A DNA stretch of 64,000 nucleotides from Mycogone perniciosa (Eukaryota > Ascomycota > Sordariomycetes > Hypocreales > Hypocreaceae), in assembly GCA_025331125.1 (NCBI GenBank), contig JAOALB010000008.1, forward strand, positions 186,001 through 250,000. Reading direction: 5' to 3'. Position 1 is the first letter of the stretch. Each line of letters begins with the position of its first letter. The notes under the pieces were generated by a model. That model was given only the letters and a program-made list of their open reading frames with translations, searched no databases and had not been told where the DNA came from. Position numbers and translations under genes: made by a program. Positions 23,136 to 35,116 of the stretch are shown here, piece after piece.

Positions 23136-23835
23136 GTTGGCCAAAAGTTTGAGGTTCGGTTGTGAGAGGGAGATGGAGAGAGAGAGGGCGAGAGAGCGAG
23201 AGGTTAAGGCCGGGGAGAGGGGAGCAGTTGCTTCCCGAGACTACGGAGCTCCACACAATCGATGTACGGCTAAGGAGGCCTCAAGAAAGAAGAGATAGGA
23301 ATGGCAGTGGAATTCCAGACAAGAACCGAACTGGGTTTGACAACTCCCTGCCTATATAGCACCAGCTATTGAGGGGTTTGTCCTTGTTTTCGGGTGCAAA
23401 TTTCAGGCACGAAAGGGCTTCGTGGCAGAATCAGGAGCCAAGCTGGCAAACTAATCCATGATCTCCGAACACACGTTGGCGTTGCGTGTCGACTGACGGG
23501 GCGGGGGGTTCGACCTCTGCTTAGGTGCATACCGTACTGTAACATGTGGGGAGCGAACCCCCCTATTAGGGGTGGCAGTGTTTTTGCAGCTATCGGGTCA
23601 ACCACGGCTGCGAGCGCCTTGTACCTAGCCATGTACTTGTTAAGACGGACGAAGTACATCCCTAGCCAAAATGACGCAAGATGGCCCCTCACCAACAGAC
23701 GCTGGCGCATGTCAAAAAATAATAGCCCCGCCAACAGATTATCAATCCGCAACCGACGTACGACTTGCGCTCGCCGATTCGGCCTATGAGACATCCATCA
23801 TATCTAATCCAACACGCAACAAACCGAACCACAAA
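23136..23835. promoter_or_regulatory. Shared divergent promoter of ABP1 and GRX3/4
   Basis: 700 bases separate the two divergent starts. The ABP1 side has a GA-rich tract at about 23163-23215. No coding frame is supported, although in-frame codons run upstream of the glutaredoxin ATG to 23671; the ATG at 23836 is preferred because the conserved N-terminus begins there and it has an AC-rich context. Confidence 0.5.
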
Positions 23836-24678
23836 ATGTCGACGATAACCGATGTGACGACTGTTGGGCAGTGGGAGCAGTTACTGGCCTCTCTACCTCC
23901 AACGACGCTCCTGATCGTCTCTTTTCATGCGCCATGGGCAGCGCCCTGTACGCAGATGAATACCGTCCTCGCGACGCTGGCCTCCGAATATCCCGTCACC
24001 CAGCCTTTAAACACGAAGTGGGTGTCCATCAATGCCGAGGATCTCAGTGATATCAGCGAGGCCTACGACGTGACGGCGGTGCCCTACCTGGTGTTGTTAA
24101 GAAACGGCCAGGTCGTCGAGACCGTCAGTGGCAGCAGCGCGGTGAAGGTGCGGACAGCGATCGAGACTCACGCCAACAAGGATGGAAGCGCGGCATCATC
24201 TGCTGGCGCACTCAACGGAATAGGCCAGGCTGGCGAGGTGCCCAAGGAGGACCCAGCCGCTGTTGATCCAGCGAAGCAGAAGGAAGAATTGTTCAAGCGC
24301 CTCGGTGATTTGGTCAAGGCAGCCCCTGTTATGCTGTTCATGAAAGGCACCCCCAGCTCTCCGCAATGTGGTTTCTCACGGCAACTTGTTGGCATTTTGC
24401 GGGACAACTCCGTTAAATACGGGTTCTTTAATATCCTTGCCGACGACGATGTCAGACAAGGGCTGAAAGAGTTCGCGGAGTGGCCAACCTACCCTCAGCT
24501 CTGGGTCAGTGGCGAACTTGTTGGTGGTTTGGACATTGTGAGTGGTGATCCCCTGGAAATACAAAATACATCATGTCCGTCCATATAGCTGACAGGATCA
24601 CAGGTCAAGGAAGAACTCGGCAATGACGCAGACTTCTTTAAGCCATATAGCGTCAACAATGATGCTGCTGCAGCATGA
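23836..24678 (+). CDS. GRX4: Monothiol CGFS glutaredoxin, Grx3/Grx4 type
   Basis: Two exons, 23836-24537 and 24604-24678, give 258 residues, the normal size for a multidomain Grx3/4. These proteins bind a bridging [2Fe-2S] cluster with glutathione in the cytosol and nucleus and report iron status to transcription factors such as HapX or Fep1-type GATA factors. Residues 1-110 form a thioredoxin-like domain whose active site is degenerate (APWAAPC, C38, with no second Cys of a CXXC). After a linker, the glutaredoxin domain (about 150-258) carries KGTPSSPQCGFSRQ with catalytic C178, then WPTYPQLWVSGELVGGLDI. The last exon completes the C-terminal helix. Neither intron boundary nor key residues look damaged. 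Confidence 0.96.
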
Positions 24679-24740
24679 GGGGCAGACTTGGCGGTGTTCG
24701 ACCGCCATTACCCTTTCCAACCAATGGCGACTCAGGATAC

Positions 24741-24798
24741 ATTGCGCAGTCGTCGCATTTTTATACCACGATATCATGATATCATGAGACTGCGCAAT
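24741..24798. repeat. Hairpin: 11-bp inverted repeat around a 14-bp palindrome
   Basis: ATTGCGCAGTC at 24741-24751 is exactly complementary to GACTGCGCAAT at 24788-24798. The 36-base loop contains the perfect palindrome GATATCATGATATC at 24770-24783. It begins about 60 bases after the GRX4 stop codon, so it may be in the 3' untranslated region. Confidence 0.7.
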
Positions 24799-25384
24799 TG
24801 GTGGCGAGAGTAGGACAAGCTAATCATTAGGTGACGTGGTGTGCATGCGGGCTAGGCCAATGCCACGAGTCACACGTACATGGGACAGAGGAGGAATGCT
24901 CGGGCAAATGTGCAATGGCAAGTGTAGATGTTGATGCGAACAAGAGTTGAGTTGAAACATGAGACAAATCGACGCTATAGGACTGAAGTACGAGCCATAG
25001 GTTGTGAGTGATTGAATGCACGAGTTGTGCAATTGGGTTGGTCAGCAACAGGTAGGCACCCACGCAAATAGCTGGGCAAATAGGACAATGGGAAAATAGA
25101 GAACCTTGAACATCCAAGAGACCTTCGGTGAACGCGTCAAGTCTTGGGTGTTGTTTTAGATTCCTTCACCAAATTCACCCCAGGGTATCCTCACTGCACT
25201 GAGGAATAAAGAAAGGGCTGCGATTTCTCAAAAATAATATCCTACAGACGAACAATTCCCAAGTGTTTACAGCTTATTCTTAGAGAGACATGGTCTTTTC
25301 CCTGTCACCAACTTGCCTTTGACGATAGATAATGCACTAACCTCTCCACTGACAGATGATTACAAATGGTTGCTGTCTACGAAG

Positions 25385-25399
25385 TACTCCGACGGAGTA
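25385..25399. repeat. TACTCCG-A-CGGAGTA hairpin
   Basis: Seven-base arms around one base, a compact version of the dispersed TACTCCGTA element. Intergenic, upstream of the Zn2Cys6 gene. Confidence 0.65.
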
Positions 25400-26583
25400 T
25401 TAGTAGTATCTCGAAAGGAGCCGGAACTCTAATAGTCTAATAGTAAGCGAACTCATGCAAGCTGCATGTGAATGGAGAGATGAGTCACAGCGAGGGCCGT
25501 TCTATGTACTCCGTACGCAAACGCTGTTGCCTTATTTTTGGCCTCTTACGCCCTACCCGTCGTCTTAGTACCGTGTCCCAGCGCTCATTATTGGCGTGTA
25601 CCGGCTTAGGGTCTCCATAGGACCGACCAGCAGCGGCCGACAGTACAGATACCTGCCGTTCGAGCTACTGTTGTGGAGTCGACTGATAAAACATAGCTAG
25701 ATGGCACCAAAGGTAAGGATTCGTCGCGCGCCAACTATTGACAACTACTCCGTACTCCGTACTGAGTACAAGGTATGGATACTTTCTGGTGCCGTCCGCG
25801 GACTTCTAACTCGTCCGACACTGACACTGTGTGACGACTCGCCCGGGTTTCCCGGCTGTCGTATCGGCCTCCCCCACCGACAATTCTCTCCCTTGGAGGG
25901 GACCTTATTAATACTAGGTACCTCTACTTCGTACTTCGTAGTAGGTAGTTAATAAAGCTGACCTCAGATTCAAGATGTCGCCGCTTCGCCTAATTTTCTT
26001 TTCTCTTTCATGACATTTGCCCTGTTCATTTGCGCAGCAGAGCCCTCGAGGACGACCAACATTAAATCACCTCTGCCCTTCGTCTTTCACCGCAGCTCAT
26101 CTGACGCCTTGCCCAGCCCTTCGCTGCCTTCAATCCCAACCTGCGACCTCCAGTTTGCGGGTTCCCGCCGCATGCCTTGAGATCTTGCGTGTCGAATTCT
26201 CCCACGCTTTATACGGCCTTGAGTGGTGTGTGAGATAGTCTTCGTTGCCCAAAACCCGAACCGGCATATTCTAGGTGGCGCCGGATCGATAAGCGACTAG
26301 CCAGGCGTGGGACGGACGCATCGTCTCACTTCCATCACCACCAAGGTGCAGAAACAGCACGATTGGACTGGCCGACTCTACAGTTCACGACACCGAAATT
26401 CAAAGGCGCATTTCTGAATGCCGCAAAAGCTCTTTTGAGCTCTAATATATGCGCTGCATCGACCCAAAACGAGACGCCGCTTGTGACGCCGGCTGACAAC
26501 GCACATCGACTCGATCCTTAACTCCGAGACGCCTCAAAGTCGGTATTTCCCAGTGTGATATTATAACCCCTCATCCCATCACA

Positions 26584-29303
26584 ATGACCCCCACTCCTCC
26601 ATCGACCAATTCTTCCATCGGGGCTCGCTCCCCTGAAGAGAACTTTCGGGTTGTTAGGAAAAGAAATAGGGTCCCGCTGAGCTGTTACCCTTGCAGAACA
26701 AGAAAGTAAGTATGCTTGCATCCCCCAACTGTCCTTGAAGAGGATTGCAGTTTTGCTAACATGCCACTAGATTGTAAGGACTGAAGACGAGAAACCATCT
26801 CCTACAAACTTCTCTGCTGACATGGTATAGGAAATGCGATCGAAATCACCCATGCAGCAATTGTACGAAGCGGGATGGCATGGACACCTCATCGTGCTCC
26901 TATGCCGCGCCTGTTGGTCGCAAGAAGGGCCAAAACCTGGCGGATGCCAGCCCAGATGATATGCAGAACCGCATCGACCGACTGGAAGGCCTTGTCTTGT
27001 CCTTGATGCATGGTGGAGCCAACATCGATCCCGCAACCGCCGCGGTGGCAGCCCGTGCCTCTATGTCGCAGTCAGCAACCGACAGCGGTTCGTCGGCCAA
27101 GGTGGGCTGTGATGATGGAACCATGATGGCTGAGGATGACAGCGACATTGAGGACGGACTGGCCACGTCTCTGGGGGTTCTGAAAGTCGATGTTGACAAG
27201 GGCAAGTCGATATATATTGGCCAGGAACACTGGCACACGCTTCTCTCAGACATTTCCGAAGTAAAAAACTACTTTATGTCTCACAAGAAGGAGCTGGAGA
27301 GCGGTTACGAGCGTGTCAGGTCGTCAAAACCGGTGACTGCGCGCGAAGGACTTACACTGCTGCTCGGCGCCCTTCCTGCCTCAGGGATCGAACTGCGCGC
27401 AGAACTCCCTCCGAAATCAAGCATTATTACCCTATGTAGTCGGTACTTCAATTCCATGGCTAACGCTGTCTGCATTATTCACGGCCCATCTTTTTTTCAA
27501 CAGCTGAAAACTCACTGGGAAGACCCTTCAAAGACCCCCGTCATGTGGTTGGGGTTGCTCTACTCAATCCTTTGCCTCTCAATGTTGAGTTATCACAAAG
27601 TCGGGGATGAGCCCGCAGAGTGGAGAGGCCGGACTCTGGAAATGGCAAACGAGTATCGGCTGCGAACAGTTCAGTGTCTCATCAAGGCAGACTACACAAA
27701 GCCAGTGGAGCATACAGTCGAGACTATGATCCTCTATGCCTTTGGCGAGCATTCGTCTCAATGGGACGCCGATCTTGGTTTGTGGCTGATTGTCTCGCTC
27801 ATCACAAGAATTGCCATCCGAATGGGATATCACCGCGACGCCAAGTGGTTCCCCTCGCTCACCCCCTTCCAGGCAGTAAGCAACCCGGCACAATGACATG
27901 ACTTCTTTTTAAAGGAACAAAAAGCTGACAGTTTGGTAGGAAATGCGGCGAAGGACATGGGCACTGGTTCGTATGTCAGACGTTGTCTTTTCGCATCAGG
28001 TATCATTACCTAGCATGATATACGAGCATGACTGCGACACACAGTTACCAACCAATCTCTTTGATGAAGAATTCAACCCTGATACTAAAGAGCTACCTCC
28101 GTCCCGACCTGCATCAGAGGCAACACCGGTATCGTACCTGATTGTAAAGGCAAGATTGTGCAATGAGCTAGGCAACATCCTTCAGGCCAACAACAAAGTC
28201 GGCAAAGGCATCCCCTATGACGAGGTTATTCGATTCGATGCAAAGCTCCGCCAGGTGATGCAGGAACTACCTCCCCATTTGAAGCTTGGTACATTAGAAG
28301 GATCTCATGATCCGGTGACGTTGATAATCTCCCGGTATAACATTGACATTCTGTACCAGAAGCTGCTCTGCTTGTTACACCGCAAATACATACCCAGGGC
28401 GAGGCAAAACCCGAGATATGCCTTTTCGCGACGCAGTGCGATTGAGGCGTCCCTGCAGGCTATGGACCATCTAGCTAAGCTTCACCGGGAATCCCAAGGA
28501 AACGGGAGGCTACGTTCTGTGGGGTGGTTCATCAAGTCAATTGCGACGAAAGACTTCATCTTACCCGCCATGTTACTCATCCTGGATCTCCACTACGACG
28601 ACATTGCAGCTCAATCGGCGCCATGCTCCGATGAAGGTGCATTCTTATGGACTCCAGAACAGCGGAGAAAAATGATCGGGGCTCTTGAAACTGCCCATCA
28701 AATCTGGGCTAATCTAGCAAACACCTCTATGGATGCATTCAAGGCCGCCAAGGTTATCGAAATTATGTTGGGGAAGATCAAGGACCCCAAAGGCAGCCGT
28801 GGAGACCCAGACGCATCTCGAACCGCTTCGCTGTCGACCTCAGCAACTCTCTCAGCAATGGATCAAACCCCCCCGGTGTCCCAGGGTCTCGGCTCCTCAT
28901 CCAGCATAAACAGCGTCGGCAATCCAGACATGAATCTGTTTTCTGTTCCTAACAACAGTGCTTTCATAAACATGGACTTTAGCTTCTCTGCCTCAAGCGG
29001 TGTTGAATTGCAGCTTGATGGTTTCAATGCTGGCGGAGCTCCTTCTCCCTTTTCCGTGTTTGCGAATCTCGGCGTCCCAGGCGGATCCGGGGACCTGGGT
29101 ATCAACTTCGACTGGGTAAGCCAGCGATTTTAACTTGCTCTGATATGCAACCGACCATCAACTAACATGTCAAACAGGGAGCCTTCGAAAATTATACGCA
29201 ATTGGCAAACTGGGGAACCGATCAAAGCTTCATATATGGCTCTGGGGATCAGTCGTCTCCAGAACAGGGGCTTGGCGGGGGGATGATGAATGGGCAACAG
29301 TAA
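26584..29303 (+). CDS. Zn2Cys6 transcription factor with fungal MHR domain; 3-nt microexon
   Basis: Five exons, 26584-26705, 26771-26773, 26831-27875, 27940-29115 and 29178-29303, give 823 residues. The DNA-binding domain has C34, C37, C44, C50, C53 and C64 (LSCYPCRTR...KCDRNHPCSNC). The three-base exon ATT supplies L42. Splicing exon 1 directly to 26831 would give a five-residue gap between C37 and C44, whereas the family rule is CX2CX6C. ATT is flanked by a proper acceptor (CACTAG) and donor (GTAAGG), with branch-like GCTAAC and GCTGAC in the two introns. A coiled dimerisation segment follows at about 80-100 (MQNRIDRLEGLVLSLM). A fungal-specific MHR-type regulatory domain spans about 180-600, and the C-terminus is Ser/Gly-rich. 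Targets cannot be deduced; no cluster of co-regulated enzymes adjoins it. Confidence 0.88.
26771..26773 (+). other. Three-nucleotide microexon (ATT)
   Basis: Sits between a 65-nt intron (26706-26770) and a 57-nt intron (26774-26830). Inclusion joins AA + ATT + G so that codons AAA and TTG precede AAA TGC, restoring CX2CX6C spacing in the zinc cluster. Inferred from sequence only; no transcript evidence is available here. Confidence 0.72.
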
Positions 29304-29786
29304 TCTGGATACGAAATACCCATGCTTGTACGATATGATATGTTTGACGAGATGGTTCTGGGCTTAAAACGTGAGTGGGACAATTGAGAATCTCTGCATG
29401 CTTGGATTACCTTTTTCTGACATTTCATCTCACATTGCTGGATCGATCGTGACCTTGATTGCATATCTTGACGTAATTCCCTCTCAAGTTTTCCCTTTCA
29501 ATGCGTTGCCGCCCATAGTGATATATGTGCACCGTCTTTCTGATACTATTTTGAGTATGCATGTAAGCTATTCCTTAAATAAGTTAGTCCTACTATACAG
29601 TTTGTATGTATTTATGGTTATTTTATGGTTATTTGTCCATAAATGGTAAAAGTCTGTCAGCAATTCTCCCCGGAAACACGGAATGACAGCTAGAGTATAA
29701 ATATGTAGCCTTGGGCCGCACGAGTAGTGACGCGTTATGAATTCTTCATACTCCAGGTCTTCAATCTTTAATGACACTCGATAGAA
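29304..29786. other. Intergenic, AT-rich
   Basis: Carries the 3' end of the Zn2Cys6 gene and the promoter of the next gene. Repeated TATTTATGGTTATTT-like AT runs lie near 29605-29640. No gene seen. Confidence 0.45.
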
Positions 29787-30961
29787 ATGATGGGGCCATG
29801 GGACTGCTACTGTGCAATCTGTGGAGGGCCTTTTGGAGTAGAGTCCAGCATCTCTCGTAAGCCTCGTACGGCACAATTCCTTAGTCGACACAATGCGGCG
29901 AACCCAGAACCGTGTGCGCATTGTGAGGGGAACTCAGATGCGGATGAAAAAGAACCACTCGGAAGCGAGGATGAGGGCGAAGAGTATTCCTACGACCCAG
30001 AAATCCTGAGCCAGACAGACATGGAATGGATGCGCACTGTTCATGTCTTATGCGATGACATTGAAGCGGAGTTGTAAGTGTCGGGATTTTCCCATACCCA
30101 TCTGCTCTACACTCCCCCTATTCTTCACGTTGTCCTCCGGCTTAGACTAACGGTTATAGGGGCTTCATATCCGGTCCTGGACAATATACGCACTCTGGAA
30201 GAGTGGAAGTTGATAGGGAAGTTGATTTGGAATTTCAAGATAGGCATTTTTCCTGTTACGAAACCGTTTTCCCGTTTCACTGGTGCTGTTTCCAACTGCT
30301 ATGTACGGCTCTTGACAGTAACGCTAATGATCTTGATGGGATTGGAAAGCATAGACTCTTCCGGGCTATGGATAAATTGACTGGCGATTGGCCGAGGCGT
30401 CTCGATAAGCTCAATTATGGCGATCCAAGTCCCGCAAATGAGCAGTGGTGGACGCCACAAGCCGGAACAGAATTCTTTGCTGCTCATCCAATGGAATCTA
30501 CCGGCCTGTATGAGTTGATACGAAATGCTATGCAAGGTTTCCAACCCCCTTCTCGCCTGGATCTTTCTTCGCGTGTTCGCTATGATCCGTTCCAGAAATT
30601 ACCTCGAGAGCTACTGGAAATTATATATTTATCTCTCCCAGCCGATTCTATACTGTCTTGGATGACGGCCTCATGGACTGCCAATATGTGCTTGAGTGAG
30701 CAGAAATACTGGAAACATCAGGTCAAAATCGCCATGCCATGGGCTTTTGAAGCTCATGAGGTTCTGGAAACCGACCACAAATGCAACAGCTATAAGAAGC
30801 TCTTTCTGTGGCTAGAGAAGGTGACCAGGCCTCGACGCTTCTCAAGGGGACCACTCTTACGCCTTATGAATCGCCGACGAATCTGGCACGTGTGCGAGCA
30901 GATTGCTGACGTCTATTATCACAAATGGTTATCTGAGCAGTGGAATCATACTGTCGGATAA
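29787..30961 (+). CDS. F-box-like protein with N-terminal CxxC motif
   Basis: Two exons, 29787-30073 and 30160-30961, give 362 residues. The N-terminus begins MMGPWDCYCAICGGPFG, with a CxxC pair that recurs in a family of fungal hypothetical proteins. An acidic stretch follows (DADEKEPLGSEDEGEE). Near residue 239 an F-box-like helix set is visible (FQKLPRELLEIIYLSLPADS). This suggests a substrate adaptor for SCF ubiquitin ligase, or one of the many fungal proteins that keep only the fold. The C-terminal 90 residues are basic and aromatic-rich. The intron (GTAAGT...TTATAG) has a clear CTAAC branch sequence. Codon use looks ordinary. Substrate is unknown. Confidence 0.8.
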
Positions 30962-31519
30962 CAAGGGCCTTGTTGTTGGGTTAGAATGCCATAATGCGAG
31001 AAAGACTGTAATCAAGGGTCGAGAGTTACACGCAGAGAGAACCTGTCTTGTTTCCACGGCACTCTAAGCTGACTGGGAATCGTATGGGATCGCAACTCTC
31101 ACCATCATACACTTTTTTACGGGAGACCAATGGAGATGAATTACAGGCGCCAACAGCCCCTATGTCGTGTTACAATAGCTAACCACACGCGCGCGTTGCG
31201 CGACATGTACAGGCCAATACATGTGAGATGGCTCCTCATACATGACGGTCGTCTGCAGGGGCCTTGTGTAGCCATGGTTCATACTCTCTCATTTGAAAAT
31301 ACATTGGGTCTACGTGTTATTACTCTCTTGACAATATTGGGGCTACACCTCAGTGAGGATGTTTCAGGCTCAGCTGTTGCCTTGACTGCAAAATAAAGAT
31401 AACGAGATGATGCTGCCCTGGAGAGGGAAACTTCAATTCTCTCCATACTCCAGTCAACGATCTCCTTCAAATTGCCTTCCGAATCTATTACGAAAACCTA
31501 ACAGAGGCGTACTCGCAAT
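30962..31519. other. Intergenic region before SNTX-type pseudogene
   Basis: No supported gene. A frame continuous with the first long segment of the next feature stays open back to about 31440 but shows no family resemblance there and is likely chance. Confidence 0.4.
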
Positions 31520-34500
31520 ATGAGCACCGCCAACGAGGACCAGAGGCCAGCTCTTGGTCGACACGGGAGCCTTGGAGCTCTGACAAAGTTCTGCTTAAAT
31601 CATTCCTGAAGCCTGCAAACCCGCCTCCCGGGTCCGCGAAGACATTGGAATCGCCAAGGATGGAATACAAAACGACATCAACGGATTCTCTGGAGGAAAA
31701 ATTCTCAACCTTGGGAGTATCAGCTAACCTGGGTGCCAGCATTCTTTGCGGGATGCTCAATGGCGGCTGGGCCATGAACTATTTTCGTTCGAAGAAGACG
31801 AGCGCTTGTGTTCAGAAAGTATCCGCAATCTGTACCATCCGAACTCGTTTCGAATCCCTCCAGCTTGAGAGCGAGGAGATGAAGGGCTCTCTGAACTTTG
31901 ATTCACTCGATACCAATGATGCGACCCACGTCATCTGTGGTATAGAATGGGGAGCCCAAACTCTCGTTACAGCCATGGAGGTTGTGGAGGGTAGTGATGA
32001 GAGTGAGGGATTTGGAACAAGCCTATCCTGGGCTCCCCGTTCCTCGTCCAAGGACTCGAAACCCCCATGCGACTTCGAGAAACTCCAGAAAGGAATCATG
32101 AGCCAAGTCGCTGATGCTCTCGGAAAAGTTCACTGCCAAGGAGGTCTTGATTCGAACAGTGACCTCAAGTCAATCACCAAGTCAGTAGATTTGGAGATCA
32201 TCACTGATATTCCCGACTATTCTAATGACAGTCTGCCAAAAACCTCTGAGGAGGTCCTGGACTTTCTTCGAAACGTTCCATCACGTCTCCAGACTGTTAA
32301 TGGCGGCAAAGGCGTTCCAATAGTCTTTCATCTCAGGCCGATTGACGATATTGCAAAAACATTTAAGATCCCTTCAACTCGGGAAATTCTGGTGAACCGG
32401 CTTGACAAGGATTGCATTGATGGTCTTGTCAAGTATTACGATAAGCTACAATCCTTCACCCAACAATTCAAGGACTACGAGGCACTTGTTCAGCGGTACA
32501 AATTTTGTGTCCCTCCGACTCAGTTACAAAGAGCTCAAGAAGCAGTCGAGAAGTTGACAAGGAAGGAAAATTCGCTGAGGAGAAGTCTCAAATTGACCAC
32601 AACTGACATCCGAGAAGGATCTGAACATGCAAATACTTGATGATCTCCTTGAGCAGGTTTCTGAGGACAGAAGCCATACAAAGTTTCTCCCCATTCTCAG
32701 CGAGTATATTGAGAAGATGGAATTCGCTAATGCGGTGAAATCTCTGGGAGCCAAATATCTGAACGCCTCCCAATTTGAGAACTCTCTTTTTGGCAACGAG
32801 ACCGAGGACCTCTTCGTTCTTCACTTCAATGACGCAGCAAGGAGTCATCGTGACTGGGAGGAGCATCAACTGAAACTCATCGAACTTCTCAAAACCTATG
32901 ACTGTGGAAGCCGCGTTTTCGTTGTCGACTACGATCTGCCCACACCCCGCGATCTTAAGAACCCTTACATACAGCAGCGCCGGGGAGGCAAAGTTATTGT
33001 CAAGGACATTGTTAAGGATATGAGGTTTCTAGCAGAGAGTTGCATCATTAAGTGTGATAATGATGCAGAACTCGATCGTTCTCGGACTATTTTACCACCT
33101 CCTGGTAGACGATTGATGAGGATTCCATGCCCAGGGGCCGCCTGTTTTGATGGAGGTAGCTGCCAATGGATATGTCCTACCTGTAAAGGGCTAGCTTTCT
33201 ATGGAGTTACCGACTATTGCATCTATTGTCGCTGTTCACGGTATCACTACTCCTCGGCTATTTTCAAGTGCAACAGGGACGTCCACGTTTCTCAATTCGT
33301 CAAGCATGATTTCCTCTATTTAGGACGACTTCTCAATGAATTGGAGGCATTTGACGTATATAATATCCTGATCCTAGGGGAGACTGGGGTTGGAAAATCG
33401 ACTTTCATTAAGTCCTTTGCCAATTAATTGGTTTTCGAAACCTTGGACGATTTTCTGACCGACACTGGACCTCTGCATTATACCATTCCATTCTCATTCA
33501 AATATCATAGGCAAGTAGGCGACAAATCGAAATCCTTTAACATAGCGAGTCAAAAAAGATCAGAGTTCGAAAACAGCTCCAACAATGGCCAATCGGCAAC
33601 AGGAAGAAGCGTGATTTACGACTTCTGTATTGACGGCAAACGCATACGCTTCATTGATACTCCTGGAATCGGCGACACAAGGGGTATCCGTCAGGATTAT
33701 GAGAATGTAACTAACATCCTTAGAACTCTGGAGAGCATTGATAAACTCCACGCTGTTCTCTTCCTACTGCCGCCAAACGTAACACGCCTCACTGTGTTCT
33801 TCAGGTTCTGCATGACAGAGCTACTCAGCCACCTACACAAGGACACATCCCAGAACATTCTCTTTGGATACACTAACGCTCATTCAACCAACTTCACAGT
33901 TGGAGATGCCGAAGACCAATTAAAAAGGGTGATCAAAGAGCTGGACGCGCCCATTGTCCTTGGCAACTCCAACCAATACTTCTTTGACTCGGAAGGCTTC
34001 AGATTCGCCGCAGCATACAAGCAGAGCGGCGGACAGCTTTACAAACAAGGCCATCACGACGAAGTATGGAGAAAATCTGCAGATGAAGCCCACCGCCTCA
34101 TCACGGCAGTCATAAAGCTCCCCGCGCACCAGGTACAGAAGACACTCAGCTTGAGGAGAACTCGAGGCATCCTAGAGGGAATGATCAAGCCCTTGACACA
34201 GTTTTCGACGGAAATGAAAAGGTCGCAACAAGACATAGAAGACTTCAACAAGCGTCTAGCCGAACTTGACGTCACGGACAAGAACCTCTCAGAAAAGTTG
34301 GAAAATCTGAAGATCTCTATTACTGTCCCTGTTCGACATGACTTGGAGAAACCACGCCTCATCTGTGGGCATGCAGATTGCAGCCAGATTGAGAAAGCTG
34401 AGGATGGTTCCCAGATAAGAATGGTTCGAAAAACGTGTCATGATGGTTGCGATCTCCAGGCGCCTGATGAGATCATGGGATATCCCGACCTTCGGCGTTG

Positions 34501-35116
34501 CTGGACATTTAGATGGCTGATTTGGCGCGGCTTCCCTTGCTACATCTGCAAGCACGATTGGAAGCAACATATGAGGATCTCCTATGAGTTCAAGCGAGAA
34601 CAGAAGCTGGTATTTGATGAAGCAATAGAAGGAGAGATCAAGACAATATGAGATGCGAAGCGGGAGGTGGATTTCAAGAGGGAACGGGTAACAACACAAC
34701 TGGAGGCAATCGGGGAAGAAGAAGAACAGATCAAACAAGCTCAAGCTCACTTCGGCGTCTATCTCAGCACGAACGCCCTGGCGGCCTACAATGATACAAC
34801 TATCGAGTATTTGGAATACCAAATTGCGATAGCCAAGTGTGAATCAAGATACGACGATGCACGGGAACTGGAGCAACAGAAGTCGGATTACCTAACTCGA
34901 TTCGAGGAACTCCAAATTTCGACCGCCACTGAGGCTTGCAAGCCTCCAAACGAACACGACATAGATGGTATCGTTGAGGAACTGGAAGGAATGGCAATAT
35001 TCGGGCCATATCTGCGGGAGGCACTCGATAACGAGCGCGTGGTGTTGGAGGATTGTTGCTTCGTGTCTGTTCCGCCAGTGCCAAAGAAAGGATCCATGTT
35101 TAAATGGCTTTGGTGA
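31520..35116 (+). pseudogene. Decayed SNTX-type P-loop GTPase gene (two frameshifts, two in-frame stops)
   Basis: A relay of frames reads like one large fungal protein (about 1190 codons) that pairs a stonustoxin-N-terminal-like domain with a P-loop GTPase. The module is widespread in fungi and does not itself indicate toxicity. Pieces: 31520-31609 has the family start (PALGRHGSLGAL) and ends at TGA. A frame open from before 31645 to 32640 holds the SNTX-like core (THVICGIEWGAQTLVTA, GGKGVPIVFHL). From 32627 the frame changes and continues through a Cys-rich zinc-like patch (about 33128-33240) and Walker A (GETGVGKST, about 33377-33403) to TAA at 33425-33427. The same frame goes on with the G3 motif DTPGIGDTRG (about 33656-33685) to TGA at 34649-34651. 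It then continues as a coiled-coil tail to 35116. Four breaks argue for a pseudogene rather than one sequencing error. No splice sites fit the breaks. Confidence 0.8.

Larger units (their letters stand above)
24679..26583. other. Intergenic region before the Zn2Cys6 gene
   Basis: 1.9 kb without a supported gene. It contains the hairpin at 24741-24798, a TACTCCG-A-CGGAGTA hairpin at 25385-25399, and TACTCCGTAC copies near 25505 and 25743-25765. TACTTCGTA copies lie near 25922-25940. The CT- and C-rich stretch from about 25950 onward looks like promoter and leader for the next gene. Confidence 0.5.
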
